Assembly: GCA_964555735.1 (NCBI GenBank)
Contig: CAZKTS010000078.1
Location: 1 to 36,386, forward strand
DNA length: 36,386 bases
From: CAZKTS01 sp964555735
Lineage (GTDB): Bacteria; Actinomycetota; Acidimicrobiia; IMCC26256; PALSA-555
Direction: 5' to 3'
Positions 11,917 through 19,605 of the stretch are shown here, piece after piece. Under the pieces are notes generated by a model. The model was not told where the DNA came from, searched no databases, and saw only the letters and a list, made by a program, of their open reading frames with translations. The number at the start of each line of letters is the position of its first letter. The stretch's first letter is position 1. A program made the translations under genes and the position numbers.

Positions 11917-14820
11917 GTGGGCCGCGAGAGCTCGACCGGAACGGTGACCTTCCTGCTCACCGCCGTCGCCGACTCCAAGCGTCGGTGGGTGGACGCACCG
12001 GCCGACATGGCCACCGTGCTGCGCGTGCACGACGCCGTCGTCCGGGGCGCGGTCGAACGTCACGGTGGCTCGGTGTTCGGCAGCGGGGGCGACGGGATGC
12101 GGGCGGCGTTCGCCACGCCGACGGACGCGGTGGCGACGGCGATCGAAGCGCAGGGGCAGCTCTGCGATGGCGAGGCGGTCGAGTCGTCGGTGCGCATGGT
12201 GCTGCACACCGGCGCCGCGAGCGTCCGGGACGGGACCTACGTCGGCAACGACGTGAACCGCGCCACGCGACTGCTGTCGCTTGCACACGGTGGTCAGGTC
12301 CTGGTGTCGGACGCGACCGAGCCGTTCCTCCGCGACGGTGTGACGCTGCGACCACTCGGGGAGCACCGGCTCCGTGGCCTGCGCGGCGGCATGTTCGTGT
12401 ACCAGGTCATCGCCGAGGGGCTCCCGGCCGACTTCCCCGTACTGCGTGACGCGGACGAGGCGGCGGGCAACCTGCCCGTGCAGCTCACATCCTTCGTTGG
12501 TCGCGATGCGGTCGTCGAAGCGGCTGCCGATCAGGTCCGGTCGCACCGGCTGGTCACGCTGACGGGGGTCGGCGGGGTGGGCAAGACGCGGCTTGCCCTC
12601 GAGATCGGGGCCGAGATGAGCGGCGAGCTCCCCGACGGCGTGTGGGGCGTGGAGCTCGCACCGGTCACCGACCCGACGGCCGTGCCCGCCGCGATCGCCG
12701 CCGTGCTCGGCGTGACGCCGCAGGGCGACGTGCCGATCATCGAGAGCGTGGCGGAATCGCTCGCGGGCCGGCACCTGCTGCTCGTGATCGACAACTGTGA
12801 GCACCTGCGCGACGCGGTCCGGGACGCGATCGCCGTGATCCTCGCCCGATCGGGAGCCGTGCGCATCCTCGCCACGTCGCGCGAGGCCCTCGGGAGCCAG
12901 TCGGAGTCGGTGCTCGCGGTGGAGCCGCTGGACGTCACCGGTGGGGTGGCGTCCGACGCGGTGACGCTGTTCGTGGACCGTGCGCGAGGAGTTCGGCCGG
13001 AGTTCGGCCTGGGCGATCCGGCGACCGCGACCGCCGTCGTCGACATCTGCCGGGTGCTCGACGGTCTGCCGCTCGGGATCGAGCTCGCGGCGGCGCGCAT
13101 GGCCGCCATGAGCGCGGTGGAGGTGCGGGACCGGCTCGCCGATCGGTTCCGTCTCCTCGAGGCATCCGTGCCCGGGCCGGAACGGCAGCTCACCCTCCAC
13201 CACGCGGTGGCCTGGTCGTACGACCTGCTCACCGACGACGAGCGGGATCTGCTCCGCCGGACCGCGGTGTTCGCGGGTGGCTTCGACCTGGCGAGCGTCG
13301 GCGCCGTCGCTCCAGACCTCGACGACGTCGATGCGCTGCGTCTCCTCGACTCGCTCGTGCGCAAGTCCCTCGTCGTCGCCGACCACACGGGCCCGCGCAC
13401 CCGGTACGACCTCTTCGAGACGATTCGCCAGTTCGCGGAGGATCGACTCGCCGACGAGGGTTCGCTCGACGAGGCGCGCGATCGGCACGCGGCGCACTTC
13501 GCCCGCACGGCCGCGCGCCTCTGGGACCATTGGGATGGACCCGGCTGGCGCGAGTCCGTCGATTGGGTGGAGCTCGAGCTCGGCAACCTGCGGTCGGGCT
13601 TCCGGTGGAGCACCGGGCGCGGCGACGTCGAGGTGGCCTGCGACATCGCTGCGCACGCCGGGCTCATGGGCTTCTCGGTGCAGCTCTTCGAGACGCTGGA
13701 GTGGGCCGAAGCGGTGCTCGAGCCCGCGACCGTCGTCGATGTCCGTCGCCTGCCGCGTGCGTACACGGCTGCGGGCTACGCGTGCTTCGCCGGCCGGGCC
13801 GAGCGCGCGCGTGAGCACGCGCACCGGGCGACCGAGCTCGAGAGCGAACCTCGCTACGACCCGTGCCCACCGGGCTACGCGTCGTTCATCGAAGCGCTGG
13901 CCAGCGTGTACTGCGGCGACCTCGACCGCTACGTGGAGCTGACGCACGACGTCGCCGAGCGATACGGCCGCGTGCGCGGCTACGGCATCGCGGCCTACGT
14001 GGACGGCCTGCAGTCGAGCGGTCGGGTCTCCGAGGCGCTGGAGCTCGTCGACGAGTCGATCGTCGTGGCCCGAACGCTCGGCAACCCCTACTGGATCTCG
14101 TACGCGCTCTGGATCGCAGGGATGGCGTTCTCCAAGGCCGACGTGCGGCGGGCGTTCGCCGCGTGGGACGAGGGCGTCGACTTCGTGCGTGAGCACCGGG
14201 TGCAGTTCTTCGAGGGGTTCCTCGCGCGTGACGCCGGCCGCCTCCACACCTCCGACGGTGACGCCGAGGTCGCGCTCGGGCTGCTGGCCGACGCGATCGC
14301 CGCGTTCCAGCGCGCGGGCAACGTGCCGCAGCTCATCATCACGCTGGCGAGCGTGCCCGCGCTCTTCGAGCGCCTCGAGCGTCCGATCCCGGCGATGACC
14401 TTGCTCGGCGCCTTGTCACGGGAGCCATCGAGCCTGCACCACGTGCCCGAGCTCACCGAGATCCGTGCCCGGATCGGCCGGGCGCTCGGCCCCGAGGGTG
14501 CCGTCACCGCCGACGCGGCGGGCGTCGCGCTCGACCTGGGTGGCGCGGCCGCCTACGCGCGCCGCCAGCTCGACCTGGCGCGCCGCGAGCCGGACCCTCG
14601 GGCGACGGCGCGGCCCGGCGGCCTCAGCCGGCGGGAGGTGGAGGTGTTGCGCCTCGTGGCCGACGGGCGGACCTCGCCCGACATCGCGACGGAGCTGTTC
14701 ATCTCGCCCCGGACGGCGGAGCGCCACCTGCAGAACATCTTCACCAAGCTCGGTGTCTCGAACCGGGTCGCGGCGACGCGCTGGGCGGTCGAGCACCACG
14801 TGGTCGACGGCCCCGCCTAG
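11917..14820 (+). CDS. cyclase-homology / NB-ARC-type ATPase / LuxR-type regulator
   Basis: A 967-residue multidomain regulator. Residues 1-165 resemble a class III adenylate/guanylate cyclase domain (TGTVTFLLTAVADS, GGDGMRAAF, NDVNRATRL, LSLAHGGQVLVSD). Residues about 190-500 are an AAA/NB-ARC-like ATPase with Walker A GVGGVGKTRLA near 216 and Walker B LLLVIDNCEHL near 290. A helical repeat region follows, and residues about 900-962 are a LuxR/GerE helix-turn-helix (LSRREVEVLRLVADGRTSPDIA, SPRTAERHLQNIFTKLGVSN). In the usual FTDVEGST motif the first metal-binding Asp is Ala here, so cyclase activity is doubtful and the domain may only sense. GTG at 11917 has GGGGAGG about 10 bases upstream and gives the standard N terminus. 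It probably acts as an ATP-dependent signal-responsive activator of nearby genes. Confidence 0.9.
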   Translation: MGRESSTGTVTFLLTAVADSKRRWVDAPADMATVLRVHDAVVRGAVERHGGSVFGSGGDGMRAAFATPTDAVATAIEAQGQLCDGEAVESSVRMVLHTGAASVRDGTYVGNDVNRATRLLSLAHGGQVLVSDATEPFLRDGVTLRPLGEHRLRGLRGGMFVYQVIAEGLPADFPVLRDADEAAGNLPVQLTSFVGRDAVVEAAADQVRSHRLVTLTGVGGVGKTRLALEIGAEMSGELPDGVWGVELAPVTDPTAVPAAIAAVLGVTPQGDVPIIESVAESLAGRHLLLVIDNCEHLRDAVRDAIAVILARSGAVRILATSREALGSQSESVLAVEPLDVTGGVASDAVTLFVDRARGVRPEFGLGDPATATAVVDICRVLDGLPLGIELAAARMAAMSAVEVRDRLADRFRLLEASVPGPERQLTLHHAVAWSYDLLTDDERDLLRRTAVFAGGFDLASVGAVAPDLDDVDALRLLDSLVRKSLVVADHTGPRTRYDLFETIRQFAEDRLADEGSLDEARDRHAAHFARTAARLWDHWDGPGWRESVDWVELELGNLRSGFRWSTGRGDVEVACDIAAHAGLMGFSVQLFETLEWAEAVLEPATVVDVRRLPRAYTAAGYACFAGRAERAREHAHRATELESEPRYDPCPPGYASFIEALASVYCGDLDRYVELTHDVAERYGRVRGYGIAAYVDGLQSSGRVSEALELVDESIVVARTLGNPYWISYALWIAGMAFSKADVRRAFAAWDEGVDFVREHRVQFFEGFLARDAGRLHTSDGDAEVALGLLADAIAAFQRAGNVPQLIITLASVPALFERLERPIPAMTLLGALSREPSSLHHVPELTEIRARIGRALGPEGAVTADAAGVALDLGGAAAYARRQLDLARREPDPRATARPGGLSRREVEVLRLVADGRTSPDIATELFISPRTAERHLQNIFTKLGVSNRVAATRWAVEHHVVDGPA

Positions 14821-14966
14821 GGAGTCGGTGACGCACCGAACCTCCCCGAAATGCGTAGGTCTACGGATGCCGGACCGCGTGCGGATCCGGACAATCCCCT
14901 TCGACGTCGACCGCACCGGTCGGCGCGCCACGGGGCCCGAACCGGCCCGTACGAAGGGATGCATCC

Positions 14967-15239
14967 ATGATCCTCGCCACGACCCAGGTCGAAGACGTCG
15001 ACCGCTTCCTGGAGGTGTTCGGCACCAAGGGTGCCGAGAAGCGTGCCCTCCACGGCTCCAAGGGCGCGACCGTGTTCCGCGACCCCACCGAGGAGAACCG
15101 CGTCTGGGCGCTCTTCGACTGGGACGAGCAGGGCTGGGCCGCGTTCGTGTCCGACCCCGACGTCCCGCCGATCCTCGCGGAGGCCGGTCACCTCGGGAAG
15201 CCGGATGCCGCGATGTTCCTCGGCACCTACGGCGCGTGA
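14967..15239 (+). CDS. small dimeric alpha/beta-barrel-like protein
   Basis: A 90-residue soluble protein starting MILATTQVEDVDRFLEVF and containing KRALHGSKGATVFRDP, NRVWALFDWDEQGWAAFVSDPDV and AEAGHLGKPDAAMFLGTY. The pattern (strand, helix, two strands, helix) fits the dimeric ferredoxin-like fold of monooxygenase/stress-response barrel proteins. The family seems frequent in actinobacteria, but its role is unknown to me. It follows the LuxR gene by 146 bases and precedes the binding-protein gene by 11, so it is probably co-transcribed with the latter. Length is complete, and the start ATG at 14967 has GAAGGGA upstream. Confidence 0.8.
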   Translation: MILATTQVEDVDRFLEVFGTKGAEKRALHGSKGATVFRDPTEENRVWALFDWDEQGWAAFVSDPDVPPILAEAGHLGKPDAAMFLGTYGA

Positions 15240-15250
15240 GGGGGACGACG

Positions 15251-16366
15251 ATGAGCAGCTCGATCGACCGCTCGGCCCGGGTGGGCCTCGTCACCGACCA
15301 GACCGGCGCCCTCTCGTTCATGGGCGTCGCGAACGTCAACGTCGCCACGATGGTGATCGACGACATCAACGCCCACGGCGGGCTCCTCGGCCGGCCGGTC
15401 GAGCTGTTCGTCCAGGACAGCGCGACCGACGACGACGTCGCGGCAGCCGCCGCGGCGAAGCTCGTCGATGCGGACGTCGACGTCGTCGTCGGCGGCATCT
15501 ACAGCTCCACGCGGCAGGCCATCAAGGGACCGGTCGTCGACGAGGCGGGCACGCTCTACCTCTACCCGGAGCAGTACGAGGGTCAGGAGTCTCACCCCCT
15601 GATCTTCTGCACGGGTCCCGTGCCCGCCCAGCAGATCGACCCGTTCTTCCCGTGGCTCATGGAAGAGACCGGCGCGAAGAAGTTCTTCCTGCCGTCGGCC
15701 GACTACATCTGGCCGCAGACGCTGAACAAGCGGGTGCGCGAGGTCGTCACCGCGCGGGGCGGTGAGATCGTGGGGGAGGAGTACTTCCCGCTCGATCACA
15801 CCGACTACGCGCGCGTGGTCGACGACATCATGGCGAGCGGCGCGGACGTGGTGTTCAACACGATCGTGCCGCCCGGCCTGACGCCGTTCCTCGGGCAGCT
15901 CCACGAGGCCGGGTTCACGAGTCGGGGTGGGACGATCGTCTGCACCTACTTCGACGAGAACTTCCTGAACCTCGTCCCGGCCGAGCAGGTGGAGGGCCTC
16001 TACGGCTGCCTCGACTACTACCGGGACGTCGACGACCCGTTCAGCATCGAGCTCCTGCACCGCTACGAGGCTCGGCACCCGGGGAGCGCGATGTTCACGG
16101 CCGGGAGCGCGTGCACCGGCACCTACCGGGCGCTCAAGCTCTGGGAGGCCGCGGTCATCGAGGCGGGTTCGCTCGACCAGGACGACGTCATCGCCGCGCT
16201 CGACCACGCGCGCATCACGGCCGGCCCCGGCGGCCCGGCGGAGATGGTGCCGGGACAGCACCACGTCCGGATGAACATGTACATCGCCCGATCCGAGGGC
16301 GGCACGTTCAAGGTCGTGGAGAGCCTCGGCCACATCGACCCGCAGGAGGCGACGGTTCGGAGCTGA
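15251..16366 (+). CDS. AmiC/FmdD-like substrate-binding protein without signal peptide
   Basis: A 371-residue type I periplasmic-binding-fold protein of the urea/amide group (FmdD, UrtA, AmiC relatives). It shows the family phrases ARVGLVTDQTGALSFMG, NAHGGLLGRPVELFVQDSATD, VVVGGIYSSTRQAIKGPV and FFLPSADYIWPQTLNKRVR. It starts directly on the first beta strand, about 8 residues from ATG 15251, so it has no signal peptide or lipobox and should stay in the cytoplasm, as AmiC does in the Pseudomonas amidase system. No ABC permease or ATPase gene is nearby. The ATG follows the small upstream gene by 11 bases. Role by context: sensing a small amide-like ligand, perhaps for the nitrilase at 10831 (inference). 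A strong hairpin follows the stop. Confidence 0.85.
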   Translation: MSSSIDRSARVGLVTDQTGALSFMGVANVNVATMVIDDINAHGGLLGRPVELFVQDSATDDDVAAAAAAKLVDADVDVVVGGIYSSTRQAIKGPVVDEAGTLYLYPEQYEGQESHPLIFCTGPVPAQQIDPFFPWLMEETGAKKFFLPSADYIWPQTLNKRVREVVTARGGEIVGEEYFPLDHTDYARVVDDIMASGADVVFNTIVPPGLTPFLGQLHEAGFTSRGGTIVCTYFDENFLNLVPAEQVEGLYGCLDYYRDVDDPFSIELLHRYEARHPGSAMFTAGSACTGTYRALKLWEAAVIEAGSLDQDDVIAALDHARITAGPGGPAEMVPGQHHVRMNMYIARSEGGTFKVVESLGHIDPQEATVRS

Positions 16367-16372
16367 GCGGTC

Positions 16373-16405
16373 GGACGAGGCCCTCCGCTCGGGAGGGCCT
16401 CGTCC
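16373..16405. terminator. strong bidirectional hairpin terminator
   Basis: A perfect 14-base-pair stem (16373-16386 with 16392-16405, GGACGAGGCCCTCC and its complement) closes a 5-base loop. It sits between the converging stops of the binding-protein gene (16366) and the DUF1059 gene (16431). There is no T-run, but in this GC-rich DNA such hairpins commonly end transcription from both sides. It is the best-formed hairpin I noticed in the window. Confidence 0.85.
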
Positions 16406-16430
16406 GTCGACCGCGGTCAGTCGTTCGCGG

Positions 16431-16691
16431 TCAGTCCTCGGGCAGGGCCGCGAAGTCCTTCTTGGCGGTCTTGTACCAGCCCATCCCCTTGATCGGGTGC
16501 TTCCACCGGCCCCGCATGTCGTCGTTCGCCGGCCCGTGCGCGGCGTCGCCACCGGCGACCATGTCCTTGAGGTGCTGGTCCTGAGCCTTGATCACCTCGT
16601 CGGCCGTCTCGCCGTGGTGCGGGTGGTCGCAGGGGCCACCGAGCTGCCGGCAGGTCATCGTCTTCATGGGCGTCACCTTCGTCGTCGCCAT
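16431..16691 (-). CDS. DUF1059-like small protein
   Basis: An 86-residue soluble protein with the DUF1059 start MKTMTCRQLGGPCDHPHHGETADEVI after a short basic leader. The two cysteines in CRQLGGPC and the HPHHG cluster could bind metal. The second half (HLKDMVAGGDAAHGPANDDMRGRW) is helical. ATG at 16691 has GAGGTG six bases away; a GTG three codons earlier is possible. The gene diverges from the TetR gene at 16756 across 64 bases holding two operator-like dyads, so the two genes are probably regulated together. Biochemical role unknown. Confidence 0.85.
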   Translation of the reverse strand: MATTKVTPMKTMTCRQLGGPCDHPHHGETADEVIKAQDQHLKDMVAGGDAAHGPANDDMRGRWKHPIKGMGWYKTAKKDFAALPED

Positions 16692-16710
16692 CGTGGTCAC
16701 CTCTCGCTTG

Positions 16711-16753
16711 GAATGAGAGTAGCACTCTCGAATTGAGAGTGTTACTTTCGTTC
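16711..16753. promoter_or_regulatory. double TetR operator between divergent genes
   Basis: Two 15-base dyads lie 20 bases apart: GAGAGTAGCACTCTC (16715-16729, perfect 6-base arms) and GAGAGTGTTACTTTC (16735-16749, one mismatch). Together they form a larger imperfect inverted repeat across 16711-16753. The 20-base spacing puts both on the same face of the helix. The right dyad ends 6 bases before the TetR GTG start, so the repressor would block its own promoter and that of the divergent DUF1059 gene. Confidence 0.85.
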
Positions 16754-16755
16754 AT

Positions 16756-17394
16756 GTGGCGGGCGATGTCAAGCGCGGAGGATCAGGACGGGCCGAGCAG
16801 GCCCGGACCCGGCTCGCCCGGCGGGCCGTGGTCGCCGCGGCCCGCACGTTGTTCCTCGACCGGGGGTACGCGGCCACGACGGTCGAGGCGATCAGCGACC
16901 TCGCCGAGGTGCCGGCGGCGACCGTCTACCGCCTGTTCGCCTCGAAGCTCGGGATCCTGAAGGCGCTGCTCGACGCGTCGATCGCCGGTGACGACCAGCC
17001 GGTCCCGGTGCTCGAGCGTCCCGACGTCGCCGACCTGTTCTCGGAGCCGGACCCCACGAAGCTCCTCGTCGGCTTCGTCGGCTTCACCGCGGCGATCAAC
17101 GAGCGCACCAACGACGTGTACCGGGTGCTCGTGAGCGCGGCGAGCTCCGATCCCGCGGCGTCCGAGCTGCTCGGCGAGATCAAGCAGCAGCGCGGCACCG
17201 GCCAGCGTCAGATCGCGCGGACCCTCGCGCGCCGATCGGCGCTGCGCGCGGGCATGCGCGAGCGCGAGGCGAGCGACCTGATCCACGCGCTCATGTCGCC
17301 GGAGCTCTACGGGCTCCTCGTGACCGACCGGGGGTGGACGCCCGAGCGCTACCGAGAGTGGCTCGCCACCACGCTCGTCGACCAGCTGCTCTGA
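16756..17394 (+). CDS. TetR/AcrR-family transcriptional regulator
   Basis: A 212-residue regulator with the TetR DNA-binding domain at about residues 15-65: ARTLFLDRGYAATTVEAI, SDLAEVPAATVYRLFASKLGILKALL. The C-terminal domain (DLIHALMSPELYGLLVTDRGWTPERYREWL) resembles that of the TetR at 10135. GTG at 16756 is the first usable start and has no ribosome-binding site, only the operator, so the message is likely leaderless. The double operator directly upstream indicates autorepression and control of the divergent DUF1059 gene. The stop is 9 bases from the convergent glycosyltransferase stop. Confidence 0.93.
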   Translation: MAGDVKRGGSGRAEQARTRLARRAVVAAARTLFLDRGYAATTVEAISDLAEVPAATVYRLFASKLGILKALLDASIAGDDQPVPVLERPDVADLFSEPDPTKLLVGFVGFTAAINERTNDVYRVLVSAASSDPAASELLGEIKQQRGTGQRQIARTLARRSALRAGMREREASDLIHALMSPELYGLLVTDRGWTPERYREWLATTLVDQLL

Positions 17395-17403
17395 GTCCGC
17401 GGC

Positions 17404-18528
17404 TCAGCGGAGCAGCGACTCGAGGTCGTCGACGGCCGCTCGGGCACCACCGGCGGCGTGACTCTCCGCCGCCATGGCTGCCGCGGCACGCCGGTACGAG
17501 TCGTCACCGAGCACCTGCTGGAGCGCCCGAGCGATCTCGTCGGTCGATGCCTCGGTGTCGAGTACCACGCCCGCACCGAGGTCCGCGACCCGCTCGGCGT
17601 TCAGCGGCTGGTCGCGCGAGAACGGGGTGCAGACGAGCGGGACGCCGTGGCTCAGCCCGGCGGCGACCGTTCCGAGGCCCGCGTGCGTGACGAGCGCGCT
17701 CGCGGTCTCGAGCACGGGTCCGTGGTCGAGGTGCTCGTGGACCTCGACGTTCGCCGGCGCGGTGACCCCGGGTGCCAGGTAGCCCGAGGTGGTGACGATC
17801 CCGCGCACCGGAAGCGTCCCGAGTGCGGCGATGATCCGCGCGAGCAGGTCCTCCTGACCCATCGAGGTCGTGGAGAGGCCGACGAGCACGGTTGGCGGGC
17901 CGTCGGACACTGCGCGCGCCGGAGCCTCGGGGACGAGGAAGCCGAAGTGGCGCAACGTCGCGGGCGGGTCGTCCACCGGAGCCTCGAACGACGCCGGCAC
18001 CACCGAGAGCAGGCGATCGTGGCCCGCGAACACGTCGGACCAGCTCCCGGCGGCGGCCAACCCGTAGTGGGCGCGCGCCTCCGCGACCCCGGGCGCGAAG
18101 AACGGCCACCACTCGCCGAGCCACACGTCGACGTAGGTCCGGAGCATGGAGTGGAGAAGCACGGCCGAGGGCAGGCCGAGCGACTCGATCGCCGACGCGA
18201 CGGTCGCCAGGTTGCCGTCGACGACGGCGGCCTCGATGTGCTCCGCGCGGCAGAGCTCGACGACCTGGTCGCCGACCGCCCGTCCCGTCATGAGGGCCAT
18301 CGCGAGCTCGGGCTGTGCTTCGATCTCGAGGCGCGAGTCGTAGTCGCCGAGGCCGGCGAACGGCACGAACCGACATCCGGCCGCGCGTGCCCGACGCTCG
18401 ACCGACGGCTGGCTCACCCAGACGACCTCGTGACCCCGTGCGACGAGCTCGTCGGCGAGCGCGAGCATCGGCGGCACCGTGCCACCGGCGTCGTGGCCGC
18501 AGAGCAGCACGCGACGCGCGGGTCTCAC
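17404..18528 (-). CDS. MGT/UGT-type glycosyltransferase (GT-B fold)
   Basis: A 374-residue cytosolic GT1-like transferase that moves a sugar from a nucleotide donor to a small acceptor. The N-terminal domain begins RRVLLCGHDAGGTVPPMLALADELVARGHEV, the usual acceptor-side start. The C-terminal donor domain shows HEHLDHGPVLETASALVTHAGLGTVAAGLSHGVPLVCTPFSRDQPLNAERV, with the His/Gly and DQ donor-contact residues of the macrolide/UDP-glycosyltransferase signature. GTG at 18528 has GGGGAG upstream. It lies 45 bases after the saccharopine-dehydrogenase-like gene on the same strand and is the last gene of a three-gene operon with a methyltransferase, so it probably decorates a small metabolite. Acceptor and sugar are unknown. 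Confidence 0.9.
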   Translation of the reverse strand: MRPARRVLLCGHDAGGTVPPMLALADELVARGHEVVWVSQPSVERRARAAGCRFVPFAGLGDYDSRLEIEAQPELAMALMTGRAVGDQVVELCRAEHIEAAVVDGNLATVASAIESLGLPSAVLLHSMLRTYVDVWLGEWWPFFAPGVAEARAHYGLAAAGSWSDVFAGHDRLLSVVPASFEAPVDDPPATLRHFGFLVPEAPARAVSDGPPTVLVGLSTTSMGQEDLLARIIAALGTLPVRGIVTTSGYLAPGVTAPANVEVHEHLDHGPVLETASALVTHAGLGTVAAGLSHGVPLVCTPFSRDQPLNAERVADLGAGVVLDTEASTDEIARALQQVLGDDSYRRAAAAMAAESHAAGGARAAVDDLESLLR

Positions 18529-18573
18529 GGGGCACTCCCCGGGCAGCCGGCGCGCAGTTCCACGACTCGCAGC

Positions 18574-19605
18574 CTACGGAGCGGGCTCGCCGTCGCAGCT
18601 CCGTTCCAGGTCCGTCCCGGCGAGCCGTCCGAACAGCCAGTCGGCGTCGACCAGGTCGTCGAGGTGATGCACGCCGGCCGGCGTCCCACCGTCGAGCAGC
18701 AGCTGAGCGACCTGGGCGGTGACGATCCCCGTCGCATGCGCCTCGTGTCGCCCGGTGGCCGCCCGGACCGCGTGGTTGCCGTGGTCGTCGGCCGCCGCCG
18801 CGTGCACGACGAATCGGTCGCTCCCGACATGGACGTTCGCGAGCGCGGCATCGACCAGCCGCAGCAGTCCGAGTCGGCGCAGCCCGGCGAAGACGTGGAG
18901 GGCGCGCAGTGCGAACACGGTCCCGGTGATGACGCGGGAGTCGAAGCAGAGCCGGGTCGTGACGGCACGACCGGTCGCGTGCTCGAGCGTGTGCTGGTCG
19001 GAGAACGGGAACGGATGGGCCGTGCGGGTCCCGAAGTGGGGCAGGCGCACTCGGGCCGGAGCCGCGGTCGGCACCGGTGCGCCGAGCCCGTCGAGGATCC
19101 ACCGGCGCGAGTCGGCACCGTGATCGCCTGCGAGGCCGAAGCACAGGGTCAGCGCGACCGCCGTCGCCTCCGGGACGCTCCGGAGGCACTCGCGGGCCAG
19201 CAGGTTGGTGAGGCCGGGTGCCAGCCCGACGCTCAGCACGGCGGTGGCGCCGTGGGACCGGGCAAGGGGATCGAGACGCTCGATCGCGGCGAGCACGGTC
19301 CTCGTGGCGCTGATGTCGAGGTAGTGGATGCCTCGTTCGAGGCACTGGGCTGCGACCGCGGCGTTGTGCTGTTCGACGCACATGACGACGACCCGCGCGC
19401 CGTCGATCACCGTCGCCACCGCGGTGGCGTCCGCGACGTCGACCTCGGCCGGGACGATGCCGGGGTGTGAGCGAGCGAGCTCCATGGCTCGAGCACCGTT
19501 GCGCCCGGCGACGGTCACGCGCGACGGATGCCGGTCGGCCAGGACCGCAGCCGCGGCGCGTCCCACCGCGCCGTAGCCGCCGAGGAGCACGATCTGCTCG
19601 CTCAC
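18574..19605 (-). CDS. saccharopine dehydrogenase-like NAD(P)-binding reductase
   Basis: A 343-residue Rossmann protein. The N terminus IVLLGGYGAVGRAAAAVLA is the dinucleotide-binding GxGxxG turn, followed by VTVAGRN (cofactor-specificity region) and the GIHYLDISAT segment. SVGLAPGLTNLLAREC marks the saccharopine-dehydrogenase/homospermidine-synthase-like group. The family is broad, including lysine-pathway enzymes and trans-acting enoyl reductases, so the substrate is open. GTG at 19605 overlaps the stop of the upstream methyltransferase gene (GTGA). The frame is open far upstream, but that part belongs to the methyltransferase in another frame. Length is a little short for classical saccharopine dehydrogenases but normal for this group. 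Confidence 0.85.
   Translation of the reverse strand: MSEQIVLLGGYGAVGRAAAAVLADRHPSRVTVAGRNGARAMELARSHPGIVPAEVDVADATAVATVIDGARVVVMCVEQHNAAVAAQCLERGIHYLDISATRTVLAAIERLDPLARSHGATAVLSVGLAPGLTNLLARECLRSVPEATAVALTLCFGLAGDHGADSRRWILDGLGAPVPTAAPARVRLPHFGTRTAHPFPFSDQHTLEHATGRAVTTRLCFDSRVITGTVFALRALHVFAGLRRLGLLRLVDAALANVHVGSDRFVVHAAAADDHGNHAVRAATGRHEAHATGIVTAQVAQLLLDGGTPAGVHHLDDLVDADWLFGRLAGTDLERSCDGEPAP

Noticed and set aside
10831..14247. Very long minus-strand open frame across the LuxR regulator
   Set aside because: Only its last 324 codons (the nitrilase) show a family pattern. The rest is the antisense of the plus-strand regulator, kept open by GC bias.
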